NCBI GenBank assembly: GCA_041441465.1
Contig: JASDSY010000015.1
Location: 1 to 64,000 of the forward strand
DNA length: 64,000 bases
DNA from: JASDSY01 sp041441465
Lineage (GTDB): Bacteria; Muiribacteriota; UBA9980
Direction of reading: 5' to 3'
The notes beneath the pieces are model-generated. The model was not told where the DNA came from, did no database searches, and saw nothing but the letters and a program-made list of their open reading frames with translations. Both the position numbers and the translations under genes were made by a program. Below, piece after piece: positions 8,318 through 17,052 of the stretch; positions within the stretch are counted from its first letter, which is position 1; each line of letters starts with the position of its first letter.

Positions 8318-11300
8318 TCATTTTATAGTTGCGATCAGATTATTAAGTTCACGGAGTAAGATTTCATATTCATTTTCAAATATTTTCATTTTTTCATTTA
8401 ATTCATTTTTATCGATATTGTTGATATTTTCAGGCAATATGGCATTTTTACCGAATAATTCGAGCTCTTTGCATATTGCCGCGAATGCAGATGCGCCTAT
8501 ATTAGCGCTGCTGGATTTTAAATTATGTGCGACGCTGTTTAATGTTTTATAATCTTCACCAATTACTGCGCTTTTTATTGAATTAACTTTAGGAGGCGTA
8601 TCGGCCATATATATATCGATAAATTGTTTTAAAATATTGGGTTTTCCAGGGATTTGAAGCTTTTTGATTTCGGCGATTGATTTTTGATTTAATATTTCTT
8701 TTTCAGGATGTGCTGCGCCGGCCTGGATATTTACATCCGGTGTCTGTTTAGCGCCGGCCGAGTTAGTTTCAGGCCCGCTGCTGGAGATTTTTTCGCTTTG
8801 CGTTATATTTGATGCTGCGCTTGTAGCGGGTTGGCCGTAATTTTTTTTATTATTGAAATCTTCAGTAAAAAATAATATCAAGTCGTCGAGTTTTTCAAAA
8901 TCCAGAGGTTTGGACATATATTCGTTCATTCCGCATTTAATGCAGTTTTCGCGTGTGCCTGACATTGCGTCGGCAGTCAGAGCCAATATCGGTATAGCAG
9001 CGAGCGAATTTTGGTTTTCATAATCTCTGATTTTACTTGTAGCTTCGTAACCGTCCATTACCGGCATCTGGCAGTCCATTAAAATTATTGAATATTTGAG
9101 GCTTTTATACATCTCAAAAGCGAAAAGGCCGTTTTCGGCGCAGTCGACCGTATAGCCAAGCTTATTCAGATGCATTACTATAAATTTTTGGTTGAATTTG
9201 TTATCTTCAGCGAGAAGAATAATTTTATCTTTGATATTTTTTTCATTTAATTTATTTTTGTCTGTTATGTTTGTTGTGTAATTTTTTTTGTTATAATTTT
9301 CTAAAATAGTTTTGTCGTTTGAATATGGCATTTCCAATTCAAAATAAAAATTAGAACCTTGGTTTGGCTGGCTGATTACTTCAATGCGGCCGCCAAGTAT
9401 TTCAACCATTTTTTTTGCGATTGATAAACCTAAACCGGTGCCACCAAATTTCCGCGTATTTGTCATATCTACCTGAAAAAACGGCTTAAATATTTTATTT
9501 TTATTATCTTCATTCATGCCTATGCCAGTATCAATAACTTCAAATAAAATACCGGCCGTTGATTTTTCTTCATTTAAGCTTTTCAGCGTTATTTTTACAG
9601 TGATTCCGCCATTATATGTAAATTTTATGGCGTTGCTTATTAAATTTATTAATATTTGCCTTAATCTTTCAGAGTCGCTTTTGACTATCGCCGGAATTTT
9701 AGGGTCGATAATATTTTTGAATGAAAGTTTTTTCTCTATTATTTTGACTTTCATTATTTCAATAGTAGTTTCAATAAGGTTTATCAGGTCGAAGTAGGAT
9801 GGATTGATTTTAAATTTATTTTCCTCGATTGCGGATAAATCCAGTATGTCATTTATTATTGTAAGAAGCAATGTGCCGGCATCTTTTAAAATATTTACCT
9901 GTTCGAGTTGTTTATGTGAAAGCTGTGAGTCTTTTAATAAATTTGCGATGCCGATAATACTGCTGAGCGGCGTTCTGATTTCATGGCTCATGTTGGCCAG
10001 AAATCGGCTTTTAGCAATGTTGGCCGCGTCGGCTGCGGCTTTGGCCGTTTGAAGCGCGATTTCATCTCGTTTTTTATTGGTGATGTCGCGGCAGATTCCT
10101 ATGGCGTTCCATTTGCCGTTGATTTGAATCGCCGATAATGCTATTTCTATCACTATTTCTTTGCCGTCTTTTCTTATGGCGGGAATTTCAATGGTATTAT
10201 CGATTAAACTTCCCTTGCCGCAGGTTCTGAATTTTTCAAAACCGTTCCTATATTTGGTATGATATTCTTTAGGCGCTATTAAAGTATGAAGCTGTTGGCC
10301 GATTACTTCTTCCGCTGCGTAGCCGAAAATATTCTCGGCGGCGTGATTCCAGAAGGAAATATTGCCGTCGTTATTGATAACTATTATGGCATCGGCCGCT
10401 TTAGAGGTCATTAAATAAAAGGTTTGGGTTTTTTCATTTAATTCTTCTTCGATTTTTTTTCGGTCTGTAATATTTCTAATAATCGTAATAAAATAATCGG
10501 AATCCAGCGGCGCAAGGCGCGCTTCGTAGTAATTGTTTTCAAGTGCGGTAAGCTGGTACTCAAAGTTTTGTATTTTTCCGGTATTTTGTAATTCGCGTAT
10601 GTGGTAATCAATTTTTTGGGAAACTTCAGTCGGCAAAAATTCGGAATAGTGTTTGCCGATTATTTCCTGGATTGGCCTTATTAATGCTTCGTTTGAATTA
10701 TTAGCCAATTCAACATAATAACCGTCATTGCTCATTAAAAATATCAAGTCGGGAAGCGCAGATAATAATGCCTGATTTTTTTCTTCGCTTTTTTGAAGCG
10801 CGTGTTTAATTTTTTTTCTGCCGGTTATTTCGCGTATTATTCCGACTATATAATCTTCATCTGATTTTATAAGGCGTGCGTTTAACTCGGCGTTAATCAG
10901 CAGGCCGTTTTTGTTGGCTAAATTGCATTCGCTTACAAGGCCTTCAGAATTTATTACGTTGTCAAAAAAATCTTTGAATTTAACTTCAGTATTTTCGATT
11001 ATAATATTTTTATAATTAAGATTCAAAAGCTCCTGCCGATTGTAACCCAGGACAATACAGGCCATATCGTTAGCTTCGATTATGTCGCCGTTTAAACTAA
11101 AAATACATATCGCTTCATTTATTTTTTCAAATATGTTTTTATATTTTTCGAGATTTTTTTGAAGCCGGCATTCAAATTGTTTTTGTTCCGTTATATTTCT
11201 TATGATAACAGCCAGTTCAGAATCGTTAATTTTTGAAATTACGCCTGTAAACCAATCTGTTTTATCATTTTGGTCGAGGTGATAAGATATTGTTGCAATA

Positions 11301-12907
11301 GATTCGCCTGCTTTTATTTTTTTCAGGGCGTCATAAATTGATGCGCTTACGTATTCAGGAAGCACTTCTGAAACTTTTTTGTTTAAAAATGTTTCAGGCG
11401 GTGTATAATAGCTTGTCTTTTTTCCTTGACGGCAGTTTAATATGGTTCCGTTAAAATCTATTTTAAAATAAAGCTGCGGCAATATATCCAGAAATACTTC
11501 GAATTCTGTTATTATTTCCTGTAATTTGGCAGTGCGTTCACTTATGATTTCTTCGAGTTTTTCATTTACATGCTTAAGGTTATTTTCTGCATTTTTCAAA
11601 TCTGTTATATCGCGGCCTATGATCACGATGCCTTTACGGCTTAAATCAGGATTGAAAAGCGGTACTTTAATTATGTCAAATATCATTGTTTTTCCTGATG
11701 GTATTAAAACATGTTCATCGGTGCGGTAGGCGGTGCCGAAGCTCCATGCTTTTTCGTCGGATTCTTCGCATGATACAAATGCGCTGCGGTAGATTTCATT
11801 ATAAGCTGCCAGTTCGGAATCGTTTTGACCGCGATAGTTTACATTCTCAAGGCTGAAAAGCTTTAAAGTAAATTCGTTAGCTTCCAGCCAGCGTCCGGCT
11901 GCATCCTTAAAGCAAACAATGTCAGGCATCGAATTTATTAATGTCCTTAAAAGTTTTTCATTTTCACGAAGCGAGGCTTCCGTTTTTTTCCTTTCGGTTA
12001 TGTCCGTTATGATAGTAACAAAATAATCGGCCTGCGTGTTATAAGCGATTATATCGTACCAGCGTTCGAAATTTGCGAAATATTGTTCATATTTTAATTG
12101 CTTTTCATTGCTTGAAATAAGTGAATCATATATTTGAGTGAAATTAAACAGCGCTTTTTCGGTTTCTGTGATTTTCCCCGACTTTAAAAAACTTTCGGCT
12201 AGTTCTATTATTTTTTTATATTCGTTGTTTGCGTCTACAAATTCATAAATTAGGCCGTTCTTTTTATGATATATTATTGCTGAATTTGTGTTTTCTAGTA
12301 TTGAACCGTATTTAGAATTTTTTTCAAGCAGCTTGTTTTCGATAGTTATTCTTTCGGTTACGTCGCGCCCGTTAATAAGAATGCCTTTTATCTTGTCGTT
12401 ATCGATAAAATTTTCAAATGTAGCTTCTATTGCGCAAAATTCATTATTAGAATTTTTATAGCGCAATGATGCCGCCAATGTTATATCTGGTTTTTCTTTT
12501 ATTTCGGCTAATAAGTTTTTTATTTTTAAAACGTCTTCGTCGTGCAACAGGTCATAAATAGGGGTTTTATAAAGTTTCTCGGGCTCGAGGATTATAAGGC
12601 GCTGAAATGAAGGGGACGCATAAGCGATCGAATCATCTTTGTCAAGAATTAGTGTTATCTCAAGCGAGTTTTCAATTATAGCTTGAAAGTATTGCCTGGT
12701 AAATTCCGACTGTCTGCATGCTTTATACGTTATATAACAGCAGTAAGCAAAAGCCAACGCCGTTATTATAACCGCGGCCGCTATTCCGTTGCATAAAAAC
12801 AATGCTTCGGAGGACGGCTGCAGCAAAGCAATCGAGCCGGAATAAAGTGAGTCTCCGGCCGGCAGAAAAATGAGATTAGTTATGAGTATACTATTAAAGT
12901 CTAGCAA
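8318..12907 (-). CDS. Hybrid histidine kinase with seven PAS domains, receiver and HPt
   Basis: 1529 residues, unusually long. A short N-terminus has one membrane segment (about 41-61), with no extracellular sensor domain. Seven PAS/PAC units follow, each ending in a recognisable GRDVTER / TDITERKK / GRDITDLK / RNITEQK / REITGRKK / RNITDRKK / CRDITNKK signature. Then come a dimerisation domain with the H-box NMSHEIRTPL, an HATPase (NLISNAIKF, DTGIGM, GGTGLGLSIA), a receiver (LMDCQMPVMDG, SKPLDF) and a C-terminal HPt domain with AHNLKSSSANIG. This is a complete internal phosphorelay. The best start is a TTG with AGAGG upstream. Its four-base overlap with the next kinase gene points to a functional pair. 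Ligands of the PAS array are not evident. Confidence 0.9.
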   Translation of the reverse strand: MLDFNSILITNLIFLPAGDSLYSGSIALLQPSSEALFLCNGIAAAVIITALAFAYCCYITYKACRQSEFTRQYFQAIIENSLEITLILDKDDSIAYASPSFQRLIILEPEKLYKTPIYDLLHDEDVLKIKNLLAEIKEKPDITLAASLRYKNSNNEFCAIEATFENFIDNDKIKGILINGRDVTERITIENKLLEKNSKYGSILENTNSAIIYHKKNGLIYEFVDANNEYKKIIELAESFLKSGKITETEKALFNFTQIYDSLISSNEKQLKYEQYFANFERWYDIIAYNTQADYFVTIITDITERKKTEASLRENEKLLRTLINSMPDIVCFKDAAGRWLEANEFTLKLFSLENVNYRGQNDSELAAYNEIYRSAFVSCEESDEKAWSFGTAYRTDEHVLIPSGKTMIFDIIKVPLFNPDLSRKGIVIIGRDITDLKNAENNLKHVNEKLEEIISERTAKLQEIITEFEVFLDILPQLYFKIDFNGTILNCRQGKKTSYYTPPETFLNKKVSEVLPEYVSASIYDALKKIKAGESIATISYHLDQNDKTDWFTGVISKINDSELAVIIRNITEQKQFECRLQKNLEKYKNIFEKINEAICIFSLNGDIIEANDMACIVLGYNRQELLNLNYKNIIIENTEVKFKDFFDNVINSEGLVSECNLANKNGLLINAELNARLIKSDEDYIVGIIREITGRKKIKHALQKSEEKNQALLSALPDLIFLMSNDGYYVELANNSNEALIRPIQEIIGKHYSEFLPTEVSQKIDYHIRELQNTGKIQNFEYQLTALENNYYEARLAPLDSDYFITIIRNITDRKKIEEELNEKTQTFYLMTSKAADAIIVINNDGNISFWNHAAENIFGYAAEEVIGQQLHTLIAPKEYHTKYRNGFEKFRTCGKGSLIDNTIEIPAIRKDGKEIVIEIALSAIQINGKWNAIGICRDITNKKRDEIALQTAKAAADAANIAKSRFLANMSHEIRTPLSSIIGIANLLKDSQLSHKQLEQVNILKDAGTLLLTIINDILDLSAIEENKFKINPSYFDLINLIETTIEIMKVKIIEKKLSFKNIIDPKIPAIVKSDSERLRQILINLISNAIKFTYNGGITVKITLKSLNEEKSTAGILFEVIDTGIGMNEDNKNKIFKPFFQVDMTNTRKFGGTGLGLSIAKKMVEILGGRIEVISQPNQGSNFYFELEMPYSNDKTILENYNKKNYTTNITDKNKLNEKNIKDKIILLAEDNKFNQKFIVMHLNKLGYTVDCAENGLFAFEMYKSLKYSIILMDCQMPVMDGYEATSKIRDYENQNSLAAIPILALTADAMSGTRENCIKCGMNEYMSKPLDFEKLDDLILFFTEDFNNKKNYGQPATSAASNITQSEKISSSGPETNSAGAKQTPDVNIQAGAAHPEKEILNQKSIAEIKKLQIPGKPNILKQFIDIYMADTPPKVNSIKSAVIGEDYKTLNSVAHNLKSSSANIGASAFAAICKELELFGKNAILPENINNIDKNELNEKMKIFENEYEILLRELNNLIATIK

Positions 12908-13225
12908 AATGGCCGCCTCTGGCTCTTGAAATCATTGCCGGATTTTCTGAAATGAGCCTGTTTCTTGATGTTTAATGTTTATCTGAGTAAATCTTTATAT
13001 TGTTAATATAACCGCCGGGATTTTTATAAATTTTAAAGTATTGTATCGCGTTATATAGTTGTTTGAATAATTAAATTTTCAAGATACACCGGAATTATTA
13101 TTTTTGAACGATTTATTATCCGGTTGTTTGAAAGTGCTCTTGAAAATAATTCCGTTCGTCGTTTTAGGCTGTGGCTGCGAATTAAATATTATTACATGCC
13201 GGTTAAACTGCCTGAATAATATGGA
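12908..13225. other. Intergenic region, 318 bases
   Basis: No gene is visible. It must carry the promoter of the seven-PAS kinase, but no convincing -35/-10 pair was found. A 10-bp inverted repeat (CGGAATTATT at 13090-13099 with AATAATTCCG at 13145-13154) has a 45-base loop and no following T-run. A weaker 7-bp CGGTTAA/TTAACCG pair lies just after the ThiS-like stop. Confidence 0.5.
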
Positions 13226-13423
13226 TTAACCGCCGCTCATGAGGTGTATTATTTCGATTTTTGCGCCGTCATTGATTTCATATTTGGTATAATCATGCTT
13301 TTCAATGATATTTCCGTCGATTTTAACTATTATTAAAGGAAAAGAATATTTTTTTGCTGTCAAAACGTCATTAACCGTCATGCCTTTTTTCCATTCTAAT
13401 GAATCACTGTTCACTTCTATCAT
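13226..13423 (-). CDS. ThiS/MoaD-like sulfur carrier protein
   Basis: 65 residues of the beta-grasp sulfur carrier family, ending in the required Gly-Gly (HLMSGG*), the site that is adenylated and converted to a thiocarboxylate. By sequence it is ThiS-like (ITVND.L, IIVKIDGNII). Its gene overlaps the ThiF-like activating enzyme by 20 bases and follows the AOR gene, with no thiamine genes nearby. It may therefore supply sulfur for the tungsto-pterin cofactor rather than thiamine; this is inference from context. The ATG at 13423 has AGGTG nine bases upstream; a GTG inside that site would add four residues. Confidence 0.82.
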   Translation of the reverse strand: MIEVNSDSLEWKKGMTVNDVLTAKKYSFPLIIVKIDGNIIEKHDYTKYEINDGAKIEIIHLMSGG

Positions 13424-14075
13424 GTGTTGAAACACCTTTTAATAAAATTTCGATGGCGCAGTTTGCCTGTAAGTTGGCCACGGCCGCCACTCGTGCAGAT
13501 AAAAGTCCGTTTTTGTTGGTGCTTTGGGTTTTTTGGTCGCCGCATATTATTATTTTATCGTATTTTTGTGTTTTAATCTTTTCGTTCATGCCGGCGCCGG
13601 CAAGGCCCGAGCCGATAATTATATATTTATCCGGAAAATATTTTGACCACGTCTCTGCCAGCATAACTTTATTTTCAGCCCTGTCAAACGCTTCAAGCAG
13701 AATGTCGCAATCTTTAAAAAAAAATGCCGCATTTTCGCGCGTGACTTTTTCGGCGAAAATTTTAATTTTGGCAAGCGGGTTAATTCTTAAAAGATTTTCC
13801 TTTAACGCGTTCACTTTTAATTGACCGACCTGGTCGAAAAAAAACTGCTGGCGGTTTAAATTGCTGAGTTCGATTCTGTCGAAGTCAGCGATTACAAGAT
13901 TTTGTACTCCGGCCCGCACCAGTGAAACTGCGATATTTGAGCCTAACCCGCCAGCGCCGGCCACTCCGGCTACCGCTTTTTGCAGTTTGTCAAGGCTTCC
14001 AGGCGGATTTTTTTTGAAAAATTCCTGCTTGAATTTATTTTTATTTGATAAAATCCATGTTTTATTTATCTGCAT
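13404..14075 (-). CDS. ThiF/MoeB-family sulfur carrier adenylyltransferase
   Basis: A 223-residue E1-like enzyme that adenylates the C-terminal Gly of a ThiS/MoaD carrier. The nucleotide-binding GAGGLGSN motif is near residue 40, followed by IADFDRIELSNLNRQQFF, the canonical ATP/Mg-binding segment with Asp, Asn and Arg. It has the short ThiF-2-like form with no C-terminal rhodanese domain, and no CxxC zinc pairs are visible. The ATG was chosen because a TGGA site precedes it; a TTG four codons upstream is possible. The overlap with the carrier gene and position after AOR suggest a cofactor-maturation role. Confidence 0.82.
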   Translation of the reverse strand: MQINKTWILSNKNKFKQEFFKKNPPGSLDKLQKAVAGVAGAGGLGSNIAVSLVRAGVQNLVIADFDRIELSNLNRQQFFFDQVGQLKVNALKENLLRINPLAKIKIFAEKVTRENAAFFFKDCDILLEAFDRAENKVMLAETWSKYFPDKYIIIGSGLAGAGMNEKIKTQKYDKIIICGDQKTQSTNKNGLLSARVAAVANLQANCAIEILLKGVSTHDRSEQ

Positions 14076-14232
14076 TATATTTTCCAATGTGTGTTCAGGT
14101 AAATTGTTTTATATACGCCTGGTAAGCCTTATTATTGCCGAGTTGGCGGCTGAATTATTAATTCGAATTTCGCGCTTGATTAAAAATCTTTATTTAAAAT
14201 CAGAGATTATTAAAGTGCGAAACTTAAATATA

Positions 14233-16407
14233 TTATGCCGTATGTTTTTTTATGACCTTAATTACTTCCGGGAAATCAATTCCGAGGTCTTTGAGGGTTT
14301 CTAATTTCGGTATGCCGTTTTCGTTCCAGCCGCGGCGCTTATAAACCGCGTCTACCAGCAGCTGATATTGTTTTTCGCGATATTGCCTTAAAAGTTTTAC
14401 TTTTTCGGCGGTATTTTTTCCGGCCGGGTCGATTCCAGCTTTTTCCTTAAGCTGCTTGTCATACCTTTCGCTTCTCGATTCGTATTCTTCGCATGTGACC
14501 GGACCGACCGAGCGGTACGGCGGAATATCGTACTGGCGGGTTCCGAATCCGAGCCTTAAGTTGAATACTCTCTGGAAGTTATAAACTTTTTCGGACATTC
14601 TTATTAATTCGTTCTTGTCGATAGCTCGGCCTGTGACTGCCGTAAAAATTTTTACGTAATTATCGACATGTTCCGGAACTTTAGCAGGCTCATCGGTTGT
14701 TTTGTTGTTTTCAGGTTCGATATCATTCCACGGCAGCTTGCAAAGTCCGTTTAAACCAAACCAGGTCCTGAAAAGCGGAAAATAATGAAGCGCTTCGGCT
14801 TTTTTTTCAAAGGTAGGAAGATGGTTATTAACCATATCCATGAATATTAGCCAAGCTTCGTCATGCTGCGGTCCTTTGTTCGTTAATGCGTAACCGCCCT
14901 GCTGTGCCAGAGATTCCTTTGAAATGTATTGTGAATACTCCAGGCCTTTACATTCCATTCCGATGTCATTTAAAAAACCGGGATCGGCATTGAAGTTTTT
15001 TACGAAGTATTCTTTCATTCGTTTTACGCCCAGGCCGGCGATTTTTCCGAAACCTTCCCCGCGCGCCATCTGGTGAATTAACTCCAATGCTGCGTCTGAA
15101 TTACCGAAGTTGAGTTTTAATCCGCCCGTATTTTTTTCCGTCAGTATTCCGTTTTCGAAACATTCCATTGCGAATGCGGTTATGGTTCCGAACGATATTG
15201 TATCGACGCCGTATGTATCGCAGTAAAAATTCAATTCAAGTATATCATGAGTATCGAATATGCCGCAGCAAGAACCGACGCCGGCTACAGTTTCATATTC
15301 CGGCCCGTCGACGATTACTTTTTGCCCCTTATAAGGACCCGTACGCGGAATAAAGTTATCTACGGCTTTTGAACAGCTCAATGTGCAGCCGTACCAGCAG
15401 CCGTCAGGAATGCCCTGCGTGAAAAGTTTTTCCCATTCCCATGAAGCGAGTTTTTTGGCGTCTTTATGGGCTCCGTATTTGAAATTATTTACAGGAAGCA
15501 GATCGTAATCATCCATTATCTCTACGAGGTGAGCGGTGCCCTGTTTTCTCATGTTGCACTGTTTGTCATCATTTTTACTGATTTCTTTATGAAGCTTAAT
15601 ACCGGTTTTATTTATGGTCTGCTGGTCTTCCGGGTTATTTAAATTGCCTTTTAATCCGCTGAATTTAACGACTAGCGCCTTGAGTTTTTTGTCGCGCAAA
15701 ACTGTTCCTATTCCGCCTCTGCCGGCTTGTTTTAAGCGCGCGGCGTTTCTGCGGATATCGAAAAATGAAAAATTAAGATGGCCTATTAAAGTATTGCCGG
15801 CTGCTTCGCCTGCCGAAACAGTTGAAACGTGTAACTTATCTTCAGGTTTTTCGGAATCGGCATACATTTCTATAAGCTGCTCGCTTATCAGATGGCTGTT
15901 TACTTCTTCGCCCGGCGCTGTTTCAATGGTTATTTTGCCGTTGTCTCCGTCTATAAAGATTATAGAGTCTTCTGCGGCTTTTCCCTGGATTTCGATAGCG
16001 TCGAATCCTGAGAATTTCATATAAGGCCCGAAGTGGCCGCCGACATTACTGTCCATGACGGAATTTGTGAGCGGCGATATGCTTACCACGAGCGATTTCC
16101 CGGCGCCCGGATATTGAGTTATGCCGGCTACCGGCCCCGGTGATATAATAATTTCATTTTCGGGACTGTTCCATTTAGTGTTTTCATTGACGGCATCCCA
16201 TAATAATTTCAAGCCGAAACCGCGTCCGCCTATAAATATATCTTTCATTTGCTGCGTAACGGGTTTGATTTTTATTTCGTTGGTCGTAAGGTTTATGTAT
16301 AAAGTCTGATTTGAATAGCCTTTTTCAATTTTAGTTTTAGGATAATCAAAAGTTTTGACTATTTTATGAGCTGATTTTAACTGCTGAATGCTTGATTTGC
16401 CATTCAC
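14233..16407 (-). CDS. aor: Aldehyde:ferredoxin oxidoreductase, tungsten type
   Basis: About 724 residues, longer than the roughly 600 of archaeal AOR, with a ~35-residue N-terminal extension. The enzyme interconverts aldehydes and carboxylic acids with ferredoxin, using a bis-pterin tungsten centre and one [4Fe-4S] cluster. Visible: N-terminal GGRGFGLK, pterin-binding AGRGGIGTVLRDKKLKAL, and cluster cysteines C337, C341, C345 (GCWYGCTLSC) plus C556 (NGLCKLPW). The first two cysteines are three residues apart rather than two. An AGGAGG lies seven bases before a GTG (16407) and only one base before an ATG (16413); the GTG is better placed. It follows a polyferredoxin gene and precedes the ThiF/ThiS-like pair. 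Confidence 0.93.
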   Translation of the reverse strand: MNGKSSIQQLKSAHKIVKTFDYPKTKIEKGYSNQTLYINLTTNEIKIKPVTQQMKDIFIGGRGFGLKLLWDAVNENTKWNSPENEIIISPGPVAGITQYPGAGKSLVVSISPLTNSVMDSNVGGHFGPYMKFSGFDAIEIQGKAAEDSIIFIDGDNGKITIETAPGEEVNSHLISEQLIEMYADSEKPEDKLHVSTVSAGEAAGNTLIGHLNFSFFDIRRNAARLKQAGRGGIGTVLRDKKLKALVVKFSGLKGNLNNPEDQQTINKTGIKLHKEISKNDDKQCNMRKQGTAHLVEIMDDYDLLPVNNFKYGAHKDAKKLASWEWEKLFTQGIPDGCWYGCTLSCSKAVDNFIPRTGPYKGQKVIVDGPEYETVAGVGSCCGIFDTHDILELNFYCDTYGVDTISFGTITAFAMECFENGILTEKNTGGLKLNFGNSDAALELIHQMARGEGFGKIAGLGVKRMKEYFVKNFNADPGFLNDIGMECKGLEYSQYISKESLAQQGGYALTNKGPQHDEAWLIFMDMVNNHLPTFEKKAEALHYFPLFRTWFGLNGLCKLPWNDIEPENNKTTDEPAKVPEHVDNYVKIFTAVTGRAIDKNELIRMSEKVYNFQRVFNLRLGFGTRQYDIPPYRSVGPVTCEEYESRSERYDKQLKEKAGIDPAGKNTAEKVKLLRQYREKQYQLLVDAVYKRRGWNENGIPKLETLKDLGIDFPEVIKVIKKHTA

Positions 16408-16505
16408 TTTCATACCTCCTGATTTTTAGCCATATACGATGTTTATATTTATCATGGCGGTGTTTTATCCGGGTGTTATTCAAATAAATTTATTTTTCAG
16501 ATTTT

Positions 16506-16898
16506 TTAAATTTTACCTTCGGTCAGAGACAGTACTTTATTGGGACACGCTTTGACGCATTTGCCGCATGCTATGCATTTAAAAGGAAGCGTATCGTTGT
16601 TATGCTGAAACATTGCTTCTTCAGGGCAGAACCCTATACAAGAAAGACAGCCTATGCATTTTGCTTTGTCTATAACGACAGTGCCGAGTTTATTGCGGGA
16701 AATAGCTTCGACAGGACATACAGTTATACATTTGCCGCACTGCGTGCAGGTTATTATTTTAAATTCAGGTTTGCCAAATTCCTTTATTCTCAAGGCTGCT
16801 TTTTGAGGATCGGCGGTTTTAAAAAAAGTATTGGAACATTCATTTTCGCAAATATGGCATCCGGTGCATAAGTCTTTGTTTTTAGTTAGCGCTTTCAT
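16506..16898 (-). CDS. Four-cluster polyferredoxin, AOR partner
   Basis: 130 residues with four C-x2-C-x2-C-x3-C motifs, starting with C11, C14, C17, C21 and continuing as CTQCGKCITVC, CIGCLSCIGFC and CIACGKCVKAC, enough for four [4Fe-4S] clusters. It is the HycB/AorA-like electron-transfer type found next to AOR and BamB genes, and probably carries electrons between AOR and the ferredoxin or NAD(P) pool. The ATG at 16898 has GGGAGGGG four bases upstream; an upstream extension reads through the promoter and is not real. First gene of the AOR operon. Confidence 0.9.
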   Translation of the reverse strand: MKALTKNKDLCTGCHICENECSNTFFKTADPQKAALRIKEFGKPEFKIITCTQCGKCITVCPVEAISRNKLGTVVIDKAKCIGCLSCIGFCPEEAMFQHNNDTLPFKCIACGKCVKACPNKVLSLTEGKI

Positions 16899-16926
16899 AT
16901 ACCCCTCCCTGCTTATTATAATTTTT

Positions 16927-16955
16927 ATTATATAAGAAAATAAAACCACAGTCAA
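16927..16955 (-). promoter_or_regulatory. Sigma70-type promoter of the AOR operon
   Basis: Minus-strand TTGACT (16950-16955), a 17-base spacer and TATAAT (16927-16932), ending 29 bases before the polyferredoxin start. The predicted transcript has a very short leader. Confidence 0.75.
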
Positions 16956-17052
16956 GAAAAATAAGCAAATGTTTTACTTTACGAATCAAGAATAATATGT
17001 TATTTTAAATGTAAGAGCTTTCTTAATAATCTTTGAAAAAAGAGGAATAAAA

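Noticed and set aside
13399..13824. Plus-strand ORF of 141 codons opposite the ThiF-like gene
   Set aside because: It mirrors the coding frame of a well-supported gene and has no recognisable domain.
13226..14075. Thiamine biosynthesis locus
   Set aside because: The ThiS/ThiF-like pair has no thiG, thiH, thiC or thiE neighbour and is in the AOR operon, so a thiamine role was not assigned.
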